Of a DNA stretch of 64,000 nt, positions 27,839 to 36,693 are shown piece after piece (position 1 is the first letter of the stretch; every line of letters starts with the position of its first letter). This DNA comes from Cyanobacteria bacterium FACHB-471 (GTDB lineage: Bacteria > Cyanobacteriota > Cyanobacteriia > Elainellales > Elainellaceae), in the NCBI GenBank assembly GCA_014695345.1, contig JACJOC010000085.1, forward strand, positions 114,295-178,294. The letters run 5' to 3'. A program made the position numbers and the translations under genes. The notes beneath the pieces are model-generated. The model ran no database searches, was not told the DNA's origin, and was given only the letters and a program-made list of their open reading frames with translations.

Positions 27839-30019
27839 TTGGGTGATTTGCGTCAGATCTTCGCTAGCTTTTTTCTTGTGCGCCCCTTTTTTTACCGAAT
27901 TCACAAGCTATTGACACGCAGATTTCAAGATCCGATTCAGCAGAATGCACTCCTGCGTCGGATTGTCGATCGCATTCGCAATTCCCTAGAGCTTAAAGTT
28001 GTCCTCCAAACTGCTGTAGACGAGGTGGCAACGTTATTAAGCTTGGAGCGGTGCATCTTTTTCTGGTATGTCAAAGACACCCAGCGAGTTCACGTCGTCT
28101 GTGAACGAATGGTTGATGGTTATGCCTCTCAGTTAGGAAACTATCCACTCTCCCGATTTAGCTCTGTTGCACCGCTAATTGAAGCTGGAGAACTAATTGT
28201 CAGTGCTAGAAGTACCTCCGCGCCTCTGGGCTTAGCTTCAATTGCGAATTGGTTCTCACCTGGGCACCATCATTTCGCTCAGTCAAAACTGCAAATCTTA
28301 GGAGCACACGCTAACCTGCTGGTACCCGTGCAGGGACGAGAAAATTCAACTGGGTTTATCGCCTGCCTTGCCGATCGCCCTCGTCGCTGGTCCAAGTCCG
28401 AGGTTGACTTTATGCAGTCGATCGCCCAGCAGCTTGAGATTGCCATCCGTCAGGCGCAGCTTTACGAAAAAACCCAAAAGCAGGCACGGCGAGAACAGCT
28501 CGTTAATCAAATCACAACACAAACACGCCAGAGCCTTGAGCTAGAAACAATTCTGACCGAGGCGATCGCCCAACTGCTCGACGTTTTAGAAATCGATCGC
28601 TGCCTGGTACATCGGGTTGAAGACCTGGAGGAAGACCATAAACAGTCCGTCACCTCTCCTTCCTCTCCTTTAGAGTCAGATGCGACTGTTTTTAGACGCA
28701 AGCACCTGTTTGAGGTTTGCCGCTCACCTTTGCCTGCCTCTCTAGACGATTTTGATACGAACGGTCCCATTACCCAGTGGGTCATTCAACATCGTCAGCA
28801 GGTCGTCATCTCAGATATCACCCAAGATACTCGGATTGGCGCTGAAAACCAGGAATATCAGCTTGCTCAAATCAAGTCGTCGCTGGTAGTTCCAGTCCAG
28901 GCAAATGGCACCCTCCAGGCCATTCTTTACCTCAATCAGTGTTCCCACATTCGCTACTGGTCAAGGGATGACCAAAAGCTGGCCCAGGCTGTTGCAGATC
29001 AGTTAGCAATTTCAATTCAGCAAGGGCACCTCTATGCCCAAACCCAACAGCAGGCGATCGCCAGCGCCGCCCAAGCCGAACATCTCGCCTCACTGCTCCA
29101 TGACTTACAGCAAACCCAGGCGCAGTTAATCCAAAGCGAGAAAATGTCTAGCCTGGGACAACTAGTGGCAGGTGTTGCCCACGAAATCAACAATCCGGTC
29201 AGCTTTATCTACGGCAACATTCCCTACATCGAGCGCTACATCAAAGATTTGCTGCGGCTATTGAGCCACTACCAAACCCGCTATCCCGAAGCAGACTCCT
29301 CACTTCAGGACTTAGCGCGAGAAATTGAACTAGACTTCCTATTGCAAGATATGCCCCGCATTCTTGGCTCAATTAGAGCAGGAGCCACTCGTATTCGCGA
29401 AGTAGTTCTGTCACTCCGAAGCTTTTCTCGTCTAGATGAAGCCCACTGTAAAATAGCAGACCTCCAGGCAGGTCTAGACAGCACCCTTTTTGTGTTGCAA
29501 AACCACATCAGGTCTGACATTCAGGTAGTTCGACAGTATGGCGATGTCCCTGCGGTTGAGTGCTACCCCAGATTGCTCAATCAGGTATTCATGAACTTGT
29601 TGATCAATGCGGTCGAGGCACTGCACCACGATCAGGCAGAGCCTAAAACCATCGTGATTAGAATAGAGTCCTTTTTGGATGATTTAACGGGCGAATGGGT
29701 ACGAATAGCGATCACAGATAACGGCTGCGGCATCCCCTACGAATTTCAGCCCAGAATCTTTGACCCTTTCTTCACCACCAAACAAATCGGTCACGGTGTT
29801 GGGCTTGGTTTGACGGTCAGCTATCAAACTGTAGTCAACCAACACCAAGGACACCTAAGATTTCACTCGCAGCCAGACAACGGCTCTGAATTTATCATCG
29901 AGATTCCAGTCAAGCACTCTGCCTCACTGGTACGCACCCGCAATCTTTATCTCCCCACTCAATCTGATCAGTCAAATACTGGGGAAAGGTTAACTTCCGC
30001 AATTCGGAACACACACTAA
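27839..30019 (+). CDS. Sensor histidine kinase with two GAF domains
   Basis: The 726-aa protein has two tandem GAF domains (about 45-205 and 225-405), a linking coiled coil, and a HisKA/HATPase_c kinase. Phospho-accepting His448 lies in VAGVAHEINNPV. The ATP-binding parts are intact: N-box NLLINAVEAL, G1 DNGCGIP, F-box FDPFFTTK and G2 GVGLGLTVS. No membrane segments are present, so it senses in the cytosol. Neither GAF shows a clear Cys for bilin attachment, so the ligand is unknown. No response regulator gene is adjacent. The start codon at 27839 is TTG. Its TAA overlaps the stop codon of the convergent kinase-like gene. Confidence 0.88.
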   Translation: MGDLRQIFASFFLVRPFFYRIHKLLTRRFQDPIQQNALLRRIVDRIRNSLELKVVLQTAVDEVATLLSLERCIFFWYVKDTQRVHVVCERMVDGYASQLGNYPLSRFSSVAPLIEAGELIVSARSTSAPLGLASIANWFSPGHHHFAQSKLQILGAHANLLVPVQGRENSTGFIACLADRPRRWSKSEVDFMQSIAQQLEIAIRQAQLYEKTQKQARREQLVNQITTQTRQSLELETILTEAIAQLLDVLEIDRCLVHRVEDLEEDHKQSVTSPSSPLESDATVFRRKHLFEVCRSPLPASLDDFDTNGPITQWVIQHRQQVVISDITQDTRIGAENQEYQLAQIKSSLVVPVQANGTLQAILYLNQCSHIRYWSRDDQKLAQAVADQLAISIQQGHLYAQTQQQAIASAAQAEHLASLLHDLQQTQAQLIQSEKMSSLGQLVAGVAHEINNPVSFIYGNIPYIERYIKDLLRLLSHYQTRYPEADSSLQDLAREIELDFLLQDMPRILGSIRAGATRIREVVLSLRSFSRLDEAHCKIADLQAGLDSTLFVLQNHIRSDIQVVRQYGDVPAVECYPRLLNQVFMNLLINAVEALHHDQAEPKTIVIRIESFLDDLTGEWVRIAITDNGCGIPYEFQPRIFDPFFTTKQIGHGVGLGLTVSYQTVVNQHQGHLRFHSQPDNGSEFIIEIPVKHSASLVRTRNLYLPTQSDQSNTGERLTSAIRNTH

Positions 30020-31488
30020 TCTTCAGTCATGTGGGGCAACGTGATGACATAGCGATAGCCTGCTTCTGCAGAACCCTGAAGCACAATTTGCCCACCGTGT
30101 AGCTCAGCGAGTTGACGAGTCAGCATTAATCCCAGGCTATGACGACTGCTAGTTCGATGGGACTGGTCGAATGCTGATTTTAAATCGCTGGCTCGATCGC
30201 CAACTACCTTGGGATTTGCAGAATCAAGAATTTCTTCCATCCCATCATTAGGAAGGCGATCGCCTTTCACCAATTTTGGCTCTTCTCCCTCTAGAGAAAT
30301 TAACTCATTAAAATACAATTCCGTCTGGGGCAGTCCATCTCCCAGCCACGGATGAGAAGTCCAAATTTTGATCACCAGTTGGTTTAACTTGCGGGAAACG
30401 TGAATCCGCAAGATGCTTTCAGTACTAGCAGACTGAATAATGCCAAATATCAAGTGATAGAGCATTTGGCGCACTTTGTCTTTGTCTAGCAACCAGATGC
30501 GATGTCCAGGCTCTACCGTTAATCGAAGCTGTTGGTCGCGGCGCTGCGCAACCTGCTTTAAAGTGTTAATGACTTGCTGACACAGCATTTCGATATCTAC
30601 GGATGTAAGACTCAAGCCCTGATTGGTGTCATCTAGAGCACCTAATTCTAAAATCTCGTTAACTAGCGACAAAAGGTACTGTCCACTGTGATGGACAATA
30701 TCCATATATTCCTTTTGCTTGTCTGTCAAAGGTCCGTAAATTTCTCGATTAAGAACGCTGGCCATTCCCAAGATTGAAGTCAGAGGGGTACAAAGCTCCT
30801 GCGTCATTTGAGCAATCAGGTTGACTTTAACCGAATTTGCCAAAGGGTTAGTCGCCACTGAAGATTTAGGAATCGCACTTGCAATGGGCTGCTCAAGTTG
30901 TGCCCCAACAGAGGGCCGAGCCAGTTGCATTTGTTTCAGCAAATGATTTCGCTCAAACTCACTCACACTCCAACGAGCAATCAACTCCAAAAATTCAATT
31001 TCTTTAGTTGTAAAGTGACGGGGCGCTAACTCCATAACTGCGAGCGTCCCTAAGCAGTACCCCGTAGACATCAGCAACGGCACCCCCAAGTAGGCTCGAA
31101 TGCCGTACTGCTGAGCGAGTAGGCTATTAGCAAAAGCAGAATGGGTTAGGGTATCGTGAATGACTAATATTTGATGGCTGTCTACAACATGGGTACAGAA
31201 AGCCTCTTCGCGAGGAAGCTGGCGAGAAGATGCCAGACTATTCATCAAGCCAATTCTAGACAGTCCAATAGCTGACTTAAACCACTGGCGATCGCGATCT
31301 ATCAATCCTAAAATGCAAATCGGTGCGTTCAAAGAATGCGCCGCTGTTTGGGTAGCTTCCTCAAAAATTGGCACACTTTCAGCTTCTAGCAAACCCATCT
31401 CCGTCAGAATAGCGAGACGCTGCTGCTCTCTTTCGGACCCTGGTGTGCTGTCCAGACGACAAGACAATCTATTTTCAGGGTTTGTCAT
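30016..31488 (-). CDS. GAF-domain histidine-kinase-like protein, apparently inactive
   Basis: The 490-aa protein has an N-terminal GAF domain (about 25-180, with LNAPICILGLIDRDRQWFKSAIGL) and a kinase-like C-terminus. The H-box reads MTQELCTPLTSILG where MSHELRTPL is normal, so Gln230 replaces the phospho-accepting His. The ATP-binding part is also degenerate: the N-box Asn and the DxGxG of G1 are missing, and only LGLMLTRQLAELHGGQI resembles the G2 end. It is likely a dead kinase or scaffold. The ATG at 31488 follows AGGGAAGGGG; an ATG at 31524 would add 12 residues. It converges on an intact GAF kinase with overlapping stops. Confidence 0.85.
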   Translation of the reverse strand: MTNPENRLSCRLDSTPGSEREQQRLAILTEMGLLEAESVPIFEEATQTAAHSLNAPICILGLIDRDRQWFKSAIGLSRIGLMNSLASSRQLPREEAFCTHVVDSHQILVIHDTLTHSAFANSLLAQQYGIRAYLGVPLLMSTGYCLGTLAVMELAPRHFTTKEIEFLELIARWSVSEFERNHLLKQMQLARPSVGAQLEQPIASAIPKSSVATNPLANSVKVNLIAQMTQELCTPLTSILGMASVLNREIYGPLTDKQKEYMDIVHHSGQYLLSLVNEILELGALDDTNQGLSLTSVDIEMLCQQVINTLKQVAQRRDQQLRLTVEPGHRIWLLDKDKVRQMLYHLIFGIIQSASTESILRIHVSRKLNQLVIKIWTSHPWLGDGLPQTELYFNELISLEGEEPKLVKGDRLPNDGMEEILDSANPKVVGDRASDLKSAFDQSHRTSSRHSLGLMLTRQLAELHGGQIVLQGSAEAGYRYVITLPHMTED

Positions 31489-31854
31489 GCCAACCCCTTC
31501 CCTCGCAGGCATTATGTGAACCATCTATTTAACAAGCGGCTGTTCCATATAGACATCATTCCCTAACTTTTGTAGCAGCGAACGTTGTCTAAAAAAGATT
31601 CTTCAATGCCTGAACCGTACAGTTTGCGAGGAAGCAAGCTAGCCAGAGAGAATTGGTAGATACACTGATACTCCCTATCTAATCGATTTTTTATTAACTT
31701 TTTGAAACAACACTCTTGCTATCATAATTGCTTGAAGCAAGCTTAAAGTGACTGCAACAAAATAGTTATAGATGCATTTTTTGGAGCGCAATTTTCTACA
31801 GGATTTCTCTTCAAAAAGTAGGTAAATTGTTTGTTTCTAGTTCTGTGCTGAATT
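31489..31854. other. Intergenic region
   Basis: No plausible gene or clear structure is seen in this AT-rich gap. It should hold the promoter of the kinase-like gene and any end signal of the creatininase-family gene. Confidence 0.35.
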
Positions 31855-32601
31855 TCACACTGCATTAAGAAACTGCAAATAACTATTGCTTAGCTCCTTG
31901 ACTGCCAATTCGTAAAATTGTTTGCCGTGTTCTGGGGTTGCCAGATTAGGGTTAGAACCCATACGCCCATCGGGGTAATGCTGTCGAAAATTAGCAGCTC
32001 CATAAATGGGATGTCCAGAGGCAACTTCGGGTGACAGTTCAACTTGCTTGATTGCTTCAGGGTAAACGTATTGGGTCAATGCAACTTCGCTAGGAGTAGC
32101 GTGAGAGCCCTCCTGTGAACCATATAGCTCTCTGGCCAAGTGCTGCACTGAGCTACAAGTAAACCAGTTAGTAAGGCGGCACTGCACCTGATCGGCATTT
32201 GGCAAATTCAAGTCTGTCAAGACGGCATAGCTTTCAGAAAAAGCTGCCTTAAGCGTAACAATATTGCCACCGTGTCCATTGATGAAGAAGAACTTGGTAA
32301 AGCCTGCTTTGGTCAAGCTAACCAAGTAGTCCCGAATCACTAAAATCAGGGTGCTAGGCCGTAGACTGATGCTACCGGGAAAGGAAATGTGATGAAGTGC
32401 CATGCCCACGTTGATGGTTGGTCCAACTATCGCTCCAGTAGAGTCTCCTACGCCATGAGCGATCGCCTCAGCACAAATTGCGTCCGTGCCAATCAGTCCA
32501 CTTGGTCCATGCTGTTCCGTTGAGCCAATCGGCAGAATGATGCCTTGAGCTTGGGTCAAGTAGGCTTCTACTTCAGTCCAGGTGCTGAGATGCAATAACA
32601 T
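31855..32601 (-). CDS. Creatininase-family metal-dependent amidohydrolase
   Basis: The 248-aa protein has the creatininase-family metal centre: LPIGSTEQHGP (Glu and His), GTDAICAEAIA (Asp), and FFFINGHGGN (His), plus the later Glu-containing segment SQEGSHATPSEVALTQ. The family includes creatininase, FAPy deaminases and MftE-type peptidases, so the substrate is open. Length is standard. There is no signal peptide, so it is cytosolic. The ATG at 32601 sits after an A/T-rich leader without a strong ribosome site. The gene is single. Confidence 0.88.
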   Translation of the reverse strand: MLLHLSTWTEVEAYLTQAQGIILPIGSTEQHGPSGLIGTDAICAEAIAHGVGDSTGAIVGPTINVGMALHHISFPGSISLRPSTLILVIRDYLVSLTKAGFTKFFFINGHGGNIVTLKAAFSESYAVLTDLNLPNADQVQCRLTNWFTCSSVQHLARELYGSQEGSHATPSEVALTQYVYPEAIKQVELSPEVASGHPIYGAANFRQHYPDGRMGSNPNLATPEHGKQFYELAVKELSNSYLQFLNAV

Positions 32602-33410
32602 GTTTTTTTCGGTCCGTTGTCTTCAATCAAACAAATGAGCTAATCCTAATTTCTCAGAGCTTCAAAGTTTGCAGCTTTATATAGGAATATGAACGGTCTA
32701 AACCTGCAACGCAAAAATTTCAAATAATGTCTCAAAAATTTCACTAAATCTTGACTCAGCTAGTTCTATGCTAGCGTTGTAGCTTCTAGCCCAGATTCTG
32801 GTCGATTGATCCCCAAACTTTGCTCAACAGTCGCTAGAATGATGGGTAAAGTTAGATGTTTTAAACTTAGCCATTAGGCGTAAACTCTAGCAAATCGGCT
32901 TAACCGTGTTCTAAGCGCCTAACTCTGAAAGCTAGCACATCTGGCAATTTGTCCTCATATTATCCCTAGAATGCAAACTTGCCCCCTTCACAAGTCATCC
33001 AACTCAAGCTTTAATTGCCTTAAATTCGGTTGCGATCGCCTTGAGTTGAGTTCCCTAAAATTTTACTAGCTCTATGATGATCACTTTAACGGCTGCTTGT
33101 GATTCTGGAAGAAGCCCTGAGAGCGTTTCCTACCGCTTGATCCAAGCTCGGCTTCCCGACCCAACCAGCACGCTATCTGTGAGCGACACCTCGTTATTGA
33201 GTGCTACCTCATAACACTATTTCGTTGAAAACAGGTTGTTAGCAGCCTACCTGTTTAGAAATTTCTATTTCTGGTCAAAATTTCATTAAGCCCCATTTGA
33301 CATGGCCAAATAGACCAGATTTGCTGCAAGACTTGAAAGCTACATTCAGTAGTTTAAGAGTCGCGGCTTGGTCAAGTATTTGAAAGTTACCTGCTCAGGA
33401 GGAGCGATAT
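32602..33410. other. Long intergenic region (about 0.8 kb)
   Basis: This is one of the longest gene-free stretches in the window, between divergent genes. A 46-residue frame at 33074-33214 (MMITLTAACDSGRSPESV...) has no good ribosome site, and I do not count it as a gene. No known RNA motif, strong hairpin or repeat caught my eye. A long leader or an unrecognised small RNA is possible. Confidence 0.4.
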
Positions 33411-33722
33411 ATGCTACACCGCAAGATCTACCAACTCTGTTGTGATGGTCGCGAGGTCTGGATTTTCTTGCGGGATCAGCAACGCTGGATTGAACGTGCC
33501 CGTATCCTTGATATTGAAGGAGATCTGGTCACGCTGCGCTACGAGACGGAAGAAGAGGATGAAAGCTGCTCTTGGGAAGAAATGGTTCGACTAGAGAGCA
33601 TTGGAGCAGTCACCCAAAAACTAGCCACTGTTCCCAGAGGTGATGTTGAACCAATGGTTTCTGATGATTGTCCTGAAGCCGAACAGATCCGCAATCGTCA
33701 TCCAGAATCCAACCCAGAATAA
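33411..33722 (+). CDS. Conserved small cyanobacterial protein (DUF6679-like)
   Basis: The 103-aa protein begins MLHRKIYQLCCDGREVWIFLRD and continues WIERARILDIEGDLVTLRYETEEEDE, with an Sm- or KOW-like beta pattern. The C-terminus is acidic and disordered. I believe this is the family called DUF6679, which is conserved across cyanobacteria, but I cannot confirm the number. A strong CAGGAGGAG ribosome site precedes the ATG. Function is unknown; a small nucleic-acid or protein-binding domain is possible. A clean terminator follows at 33796. Confidence 0.8.
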   Translation: MLHRKIYQLCCDGREVWIFLRDQQRWIERARILDIEGDLVTLRYETEEEDESCSWEEMVRLESIGAVTQKLATVPRGDVEPMVSDDCPEAEQIRNRHPESNPE

Positions 33723-33795
33723 CCAAGATTGAGTCATCTTTCGGGGTATAAAGCCCTGTGTTCTTCTAAGTCAAGTTTGCTGTTCTCGTACAAAT

Positions 33796-33836
33796 AAGGA
33801 ATGGGGTAAGGTTTAGCCTTACCCCATTCCTTTTGC
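33796..33836. terminator. Intrinsic terminator, probably bidirectional
   Basis: A perfect 16-bp stem (33796-33811 with 33817-33832, arm AAGGAATGGGGTAAGG) closes a TTTAG loop and ends in TTTT on the plus strand. It lies between the convergent DUF6679-like and MBL genes. Confidence 0.85.
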
Positions 33837-33875
33837 TTTGGCGTAAGCAAAGATTCTCAGGCTTCAAGCTTAGTT

Positions 33876-35555
33876 TTAGTTTTCTGCGTCGTCGAGCATT
33901 CCTTCTATGGCTGAGGGGCTAAATTCGAAGGCAGGACAGTAGCCTTCTGGTGTGACTTTAAAGCCAAACAAGGGAGAAGCTTGATTCCAGCAACGCTGTC
34001 CCCGATAGTGGAGGCAATTTTGACAGCACTCGATGCTGACGGAGACTTTTGTTTCGCTATCTCGGCTAAGTAGCTCTCGCTGGGATAGCCCACGTAAAAC
34101 CAGTTCTTCGCCTTGCCAGCGGGCTTCTACTAAACCTGTATCAGCAAAATTTTGCCAGCGTGGATCAGAAGTTAAAGCATCGGGCAGCGTTACCATGATT
34201 GCCGTTTCAAGTTCAGTTAACTCTCCTTCGTAGTGGGTTTCTGGTGCAGCAGGTTGCAGGAAGGTTTCACCCACTGGCAACTCGACTCGCACTCCAGCAG
34301 CAGGAGAGTGCAGATGATAGCGATTTTGTAGCTCCTCCAAACTAGTCAGATCTGACAGATAGGTTGGAGAACCATGAACAAAAACAATATGTTGAGGGCG
34401 CAGGTTGTGAATTAGCTGAGTTGTGCCGGGACCATCACAGTGATCGCCCAGTAAGTAGGTATCTACGAGCAGTTGTCCTGCCTGAATTTGAGATTGCAGA
34501 GATTTGGAGGTTTGCAGCTTCTGCACGATGAAAGATTCCACTGAATCCACGCGACCTGGGTATTGGGGCAGCAGCAGCAGCCAGGGTCCAGTGTCGGGGT
34601 GGCAATATTGGCTGAAATTTGCTGACTTGTGAGTGAGGATGATACAGGGATGATTGAGTTGAGGTGCCGTTTTGCCATTATTTGGTTCATGGCTCAGCCG
34701 TCGAACCCGAGGACGAATGCGCTCGTCCCAAAAGAGCGGTTGATGGCGAGCAAAGTTCTGAACAGCGCTAGGGAAATAGGACAGAAGGTCGAGGTAAGCA
34801 TCACAGCCTGCTGCGACAGTGTTATCGACCCAGATATCAAGATTGCGACCGGTAAAGTGGTGGTGGCTTCGCAACAGCATCAGCAATTCTTGTCCTAACC
34901 CCAAAGTTGGAGTGGGCAGCAAAACAGATTGCTGCTCGGCGATCGCCCGATTAATCCTCTCAGCAAGCTGGTTTTCTTGCTGACGGCGATGAGGGTGGCG
35001 GGCTGTGCCATAGGTGCCTTCAACAATTAGAGCGTCGGGTTTAAGCCCGCGCAATTCTTCTAGGGGCAGTCCCTCAACCAGGCGGGAGCTAGAGAGCAAG
35101 AAATCTCCCGTGTAAAACAGGGTATAGGCGCGTTCAGAGGTGGTGTAGGTGAGCAGCAGCGCAGCAGCCCCGGGTAGGTGACCGGCGGGGTAAAGTTCCG
35201 CACTTAGCCCATCTAGAAACTCGACGGGCGCTCGCCAGGGTAAGGCATGGCAAAACATCGGCACGTCTTCACCCAACCAGTTGAGCGAAAGCAGTTGGGC
35301 CGTGACCTCACTGGCATAAATCGGTAGTTTTGGGAAAGCCCGATGCAGCGCTAAAAGCCCTCTGGCATGATCGGGATGAGCATGGGTGCAAAGAACCAAA
35401 TCTGCTGGAGGTGCCTGCTTAGAGCTATCTTTAAACAAAGACAGATCTTCTAACCCACAATCTAGCAGGACTCGATAGGGTCCCATTTGCACCAACAAGC
35501 AAACCCCTTCATCTGCATGACCAACTGCATAGGGCAAGCATTCTAGTTCTGTCAC
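33876..35555 (-). CDS. MBL-fold hydrolase with beta-CASP-like middle and C-terminal Cys cluster
   Basis: The 559-aa protein has an N-terminal metallo-beta-lactamase domain with the metal motif THAHPDHARG (about 57-66), the later PAGHLPGAA, and GDF in FYTGDFLL. The middle part resembles the beta-CASP insert of RNA-processing nucleases, and GDHCDGPGTTQL and FVHGSPTYL fit its end motifs. The C-terminal 60 residues carry CCQNCLHYRGQRCW and GYCPAFEF, five cysteines that could bind zinc or an iron-sulfur cluster. A ribonuclease-like role is likely but unproven. The start is GTG at 35555, after GGGAGG. Confidence 0.8.
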   Translation of the reverse strand: MTELECLPYAVGHADEGVCLLVQMGPYRVLLDCGLEDLSLFKDSSKQAPPADLVLCTHAHPDHARGLLALHRAFPKLPIYASEVTAQLLSLNWLGEDVPMFCHALPWRAPVEFLDGLSAELYPAGHLPGAAALLLTYTTSERAYTLFYTGDFLLSSSRLVEGLPLEELRGLKPDALIVEGTYGTARHPHRRQQENQLAERINRAIAEQQSVLLPTPTLGLGQELLMLLRSHHHFTGRNLDIWVDNTVAAGCDAYLDLLSYFPSAVQNFARHQPLFWDERIRPRVRRLSHEPNNGKTAPQLNHPCIILTHKSANFSQYCHPDTGPWLLLLPQYPGRVDSVESFIVQKLQTSKSLQSQIQAGQLLVDTYLLGDHCDGPGTTQLIHNLRPQHIVFVHGSPTYLSDLTSLEELQNRYHLHSPAAGVRVELPVGETFLQPAAPETHYEGELTELETAIMVTLPDALTSDPRWQNFADTGLVEARWQGEELVLRGLSQRELLSRDSETKVSVSIECCQNCLHYRGQRCWNQASPLFGFKVTPEGYCPAFEFSPSAIEGMLDDAEN

Positions 35556-35616
35556 GGTAAAGCCTCCCTGCCATTGTCAGGGCACCAAACGTGAAGCTGT
35601 CCTCGCCGTCTAAAGA

Positions 35617-35739
35617 CTAGTGAGCGGAGCCGTTGCCGTGATAGTTGTCGGTATCGTAAAAACCGTTGCGTGTGCCAAAAAACAGACAGGACAAAATGAA
35701 GATAGGGGTCAGCGCCAATAAAATTAGTTTGACATCCAT
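35617..35739 (-). CDS. 40-aa single-helix membrane protein, possibly an NdhP-like subunit
   Basis: An ATG frame codes for 40 residues: one membrane helix (VKLILLALTPIFILSCLFF) followed by a short conserved-looking tail, GTRNGFYDTDNYHGNGSAH. The pattern of a single helix plus a GTxNGxYD...YxGxGxAH tail strongly recalls very small thylakoid complex subunits. I suspect NdhP of the NDH-1 complex from memory, but cannot prove it. It lies 61 bp upstream of the MBL gene on the same strand. The ribosome site is weak (AAAAGAAAAA). Confidence 0.6.
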   Translation of the reverse strand: MDVKLILLALTPIFILSCLFFGTRNGFYDTDNYHGNGSAH

Positions 35740-35942
35740 GTTTTTCTTTTGCGTCTCGCTTATACAAGGGGTTACACAAAAAGCTGAGTGACACTCAGTC
35801 AGCGTGAGCTAACGGAGCAGCAAAATCGAGCAATAGCCAAATTTATGAGAATTTGAGCAATTAAAGAATTTGAGTTAGATGTTTAAACGGTCTGATTAGA
35901 CCTGTTCCAATCCTATCAAGTTAAAGCGCGATCGCAAAATTT

Positions 35943-36590
35943 GTGAATTCAATTCTGCCACAGCCATCCTCTGAAAATTCGGCTCAAAATGCTCGTCAAC
36001 CCATTACCCCTGAGTGGTTGTCCCGTCCCTCGACGGAAGTTGCTCCAGATTTACTGGGCTGTACTCTAGTTCGTCAGGTTGAATCTGGTCAGATTTATCG
36101 GGGACTGATTGTTGAAACAGAGGCATACGCCCCTGGCGATCCAGCTTGCCATGCTTACCGACGACCGACCAAGCGCAATCAGGTCATGTTTGGGGCTGCT
36201 GGCATGACTTACGTTTACCTGATCTATGGCATGTATCACTGCCTGAATGTAGTGACCGATTTGGATGGGGTACCCAGTGCGGTATTGATTCGGGCGCTGG
36301 AATTGGAAACGGTGCCGCCCTGGAGCGGACAAAAAGAACGCAAACTCAACCGGATTGCAGCCGGTCCTGGTAAACTGTGCCGTGCCTTCAACATTGACTT
36401 AAGCCTGAGTGCTCAGGCGCTTCTACCTGAACAACCGCTTTGGCTAGAGCATCGCAGCCCGACCTTTGAGCACAAGTTGGAGCAGGGGGCGATCGCCTTT
36501 GTCCAGACAACTCGCATTGGGCTAACCCAAGGTACAGATATTCCCTGGCGGTGGTATATCAAAGACTGTCCAGCAGTCTCCAAGCTTTAG
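35943..36590 (+). CDS. DNA-3-methyladenine glycosylase (AAG/MPG family)
   Basis: The 215-aa enzyme removes alkylated purines from DNA in base excision repair. Family segments are TEVAPDLLGCTLVR, GLIVETEAYAPGDPACHAYRRPTKRNQVMFG (with the catalytic Glu in ETEAY), TYVYLIYGMYHCLNVVT, and GPGKLCRAFNID. Length is typical. The start is GTG at 35943, placed after an AT-rich leader with a HIP1 site. An N-terminal 25-residue extension is Ser/Gln-rich and unconserved in look. It is single and convergent with opcA. Confidence 0.9.
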   Translation: MNSILPQPSSENSAQNARQPITPEWLSRPSTEVAPDLLGCTLVRQVESGQIYRGLIVETEAYAPGDPACHAYRRPTKRNQVMFGAAGMTYVYLIYGMYHCLNVVTDLDGVPSAVLIRALELETVPPWSGQKERKLNRIAAGPGKLCRAFNIDLSLSAQALLPEQPLWLEHRSPTFEHKLEQGAIAFVQTTRIGLTQGTDIPWRWYIKDCPAVSKL

Positions 36591-36643
36591 CAAAGCTACT
36601 ACAGGGCTGACCTCCTACATGAATCACTCTTTATTTAAAGCAT

Positions 36644-36676
36644 GAATGGCAGCGCGGCTTCGCCGTGCTGCCATTC
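36644..36676. terminator. Hairpin between convergent mpg-like and opcA genes
   Basis: GAATGGCAGCGCGGC (36644-36658) pairs with GCCGTGCTGCCATTC (36662-36676), with one G-T wobble, around TTC. No U-tract follows on either strand, yet its place between two convergent stop codons suggests termination. Confidence 0.6.
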
Positions 36677-36693
36677 ACCCCAGAAATCCGTTG

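Noticed and set aside
33074..33214. 46-codon frame in the 0.8-kb gap
   Set aside because: No ribosome site, no family likeness, and Ser/Thr-rich composition.
35552..35794. 80-codon minus-strand frame upstream of the MBL gene
   Set aside because: It is a shadow in another frame of the 40-aa membrane gene, rich in Arg and Cys.
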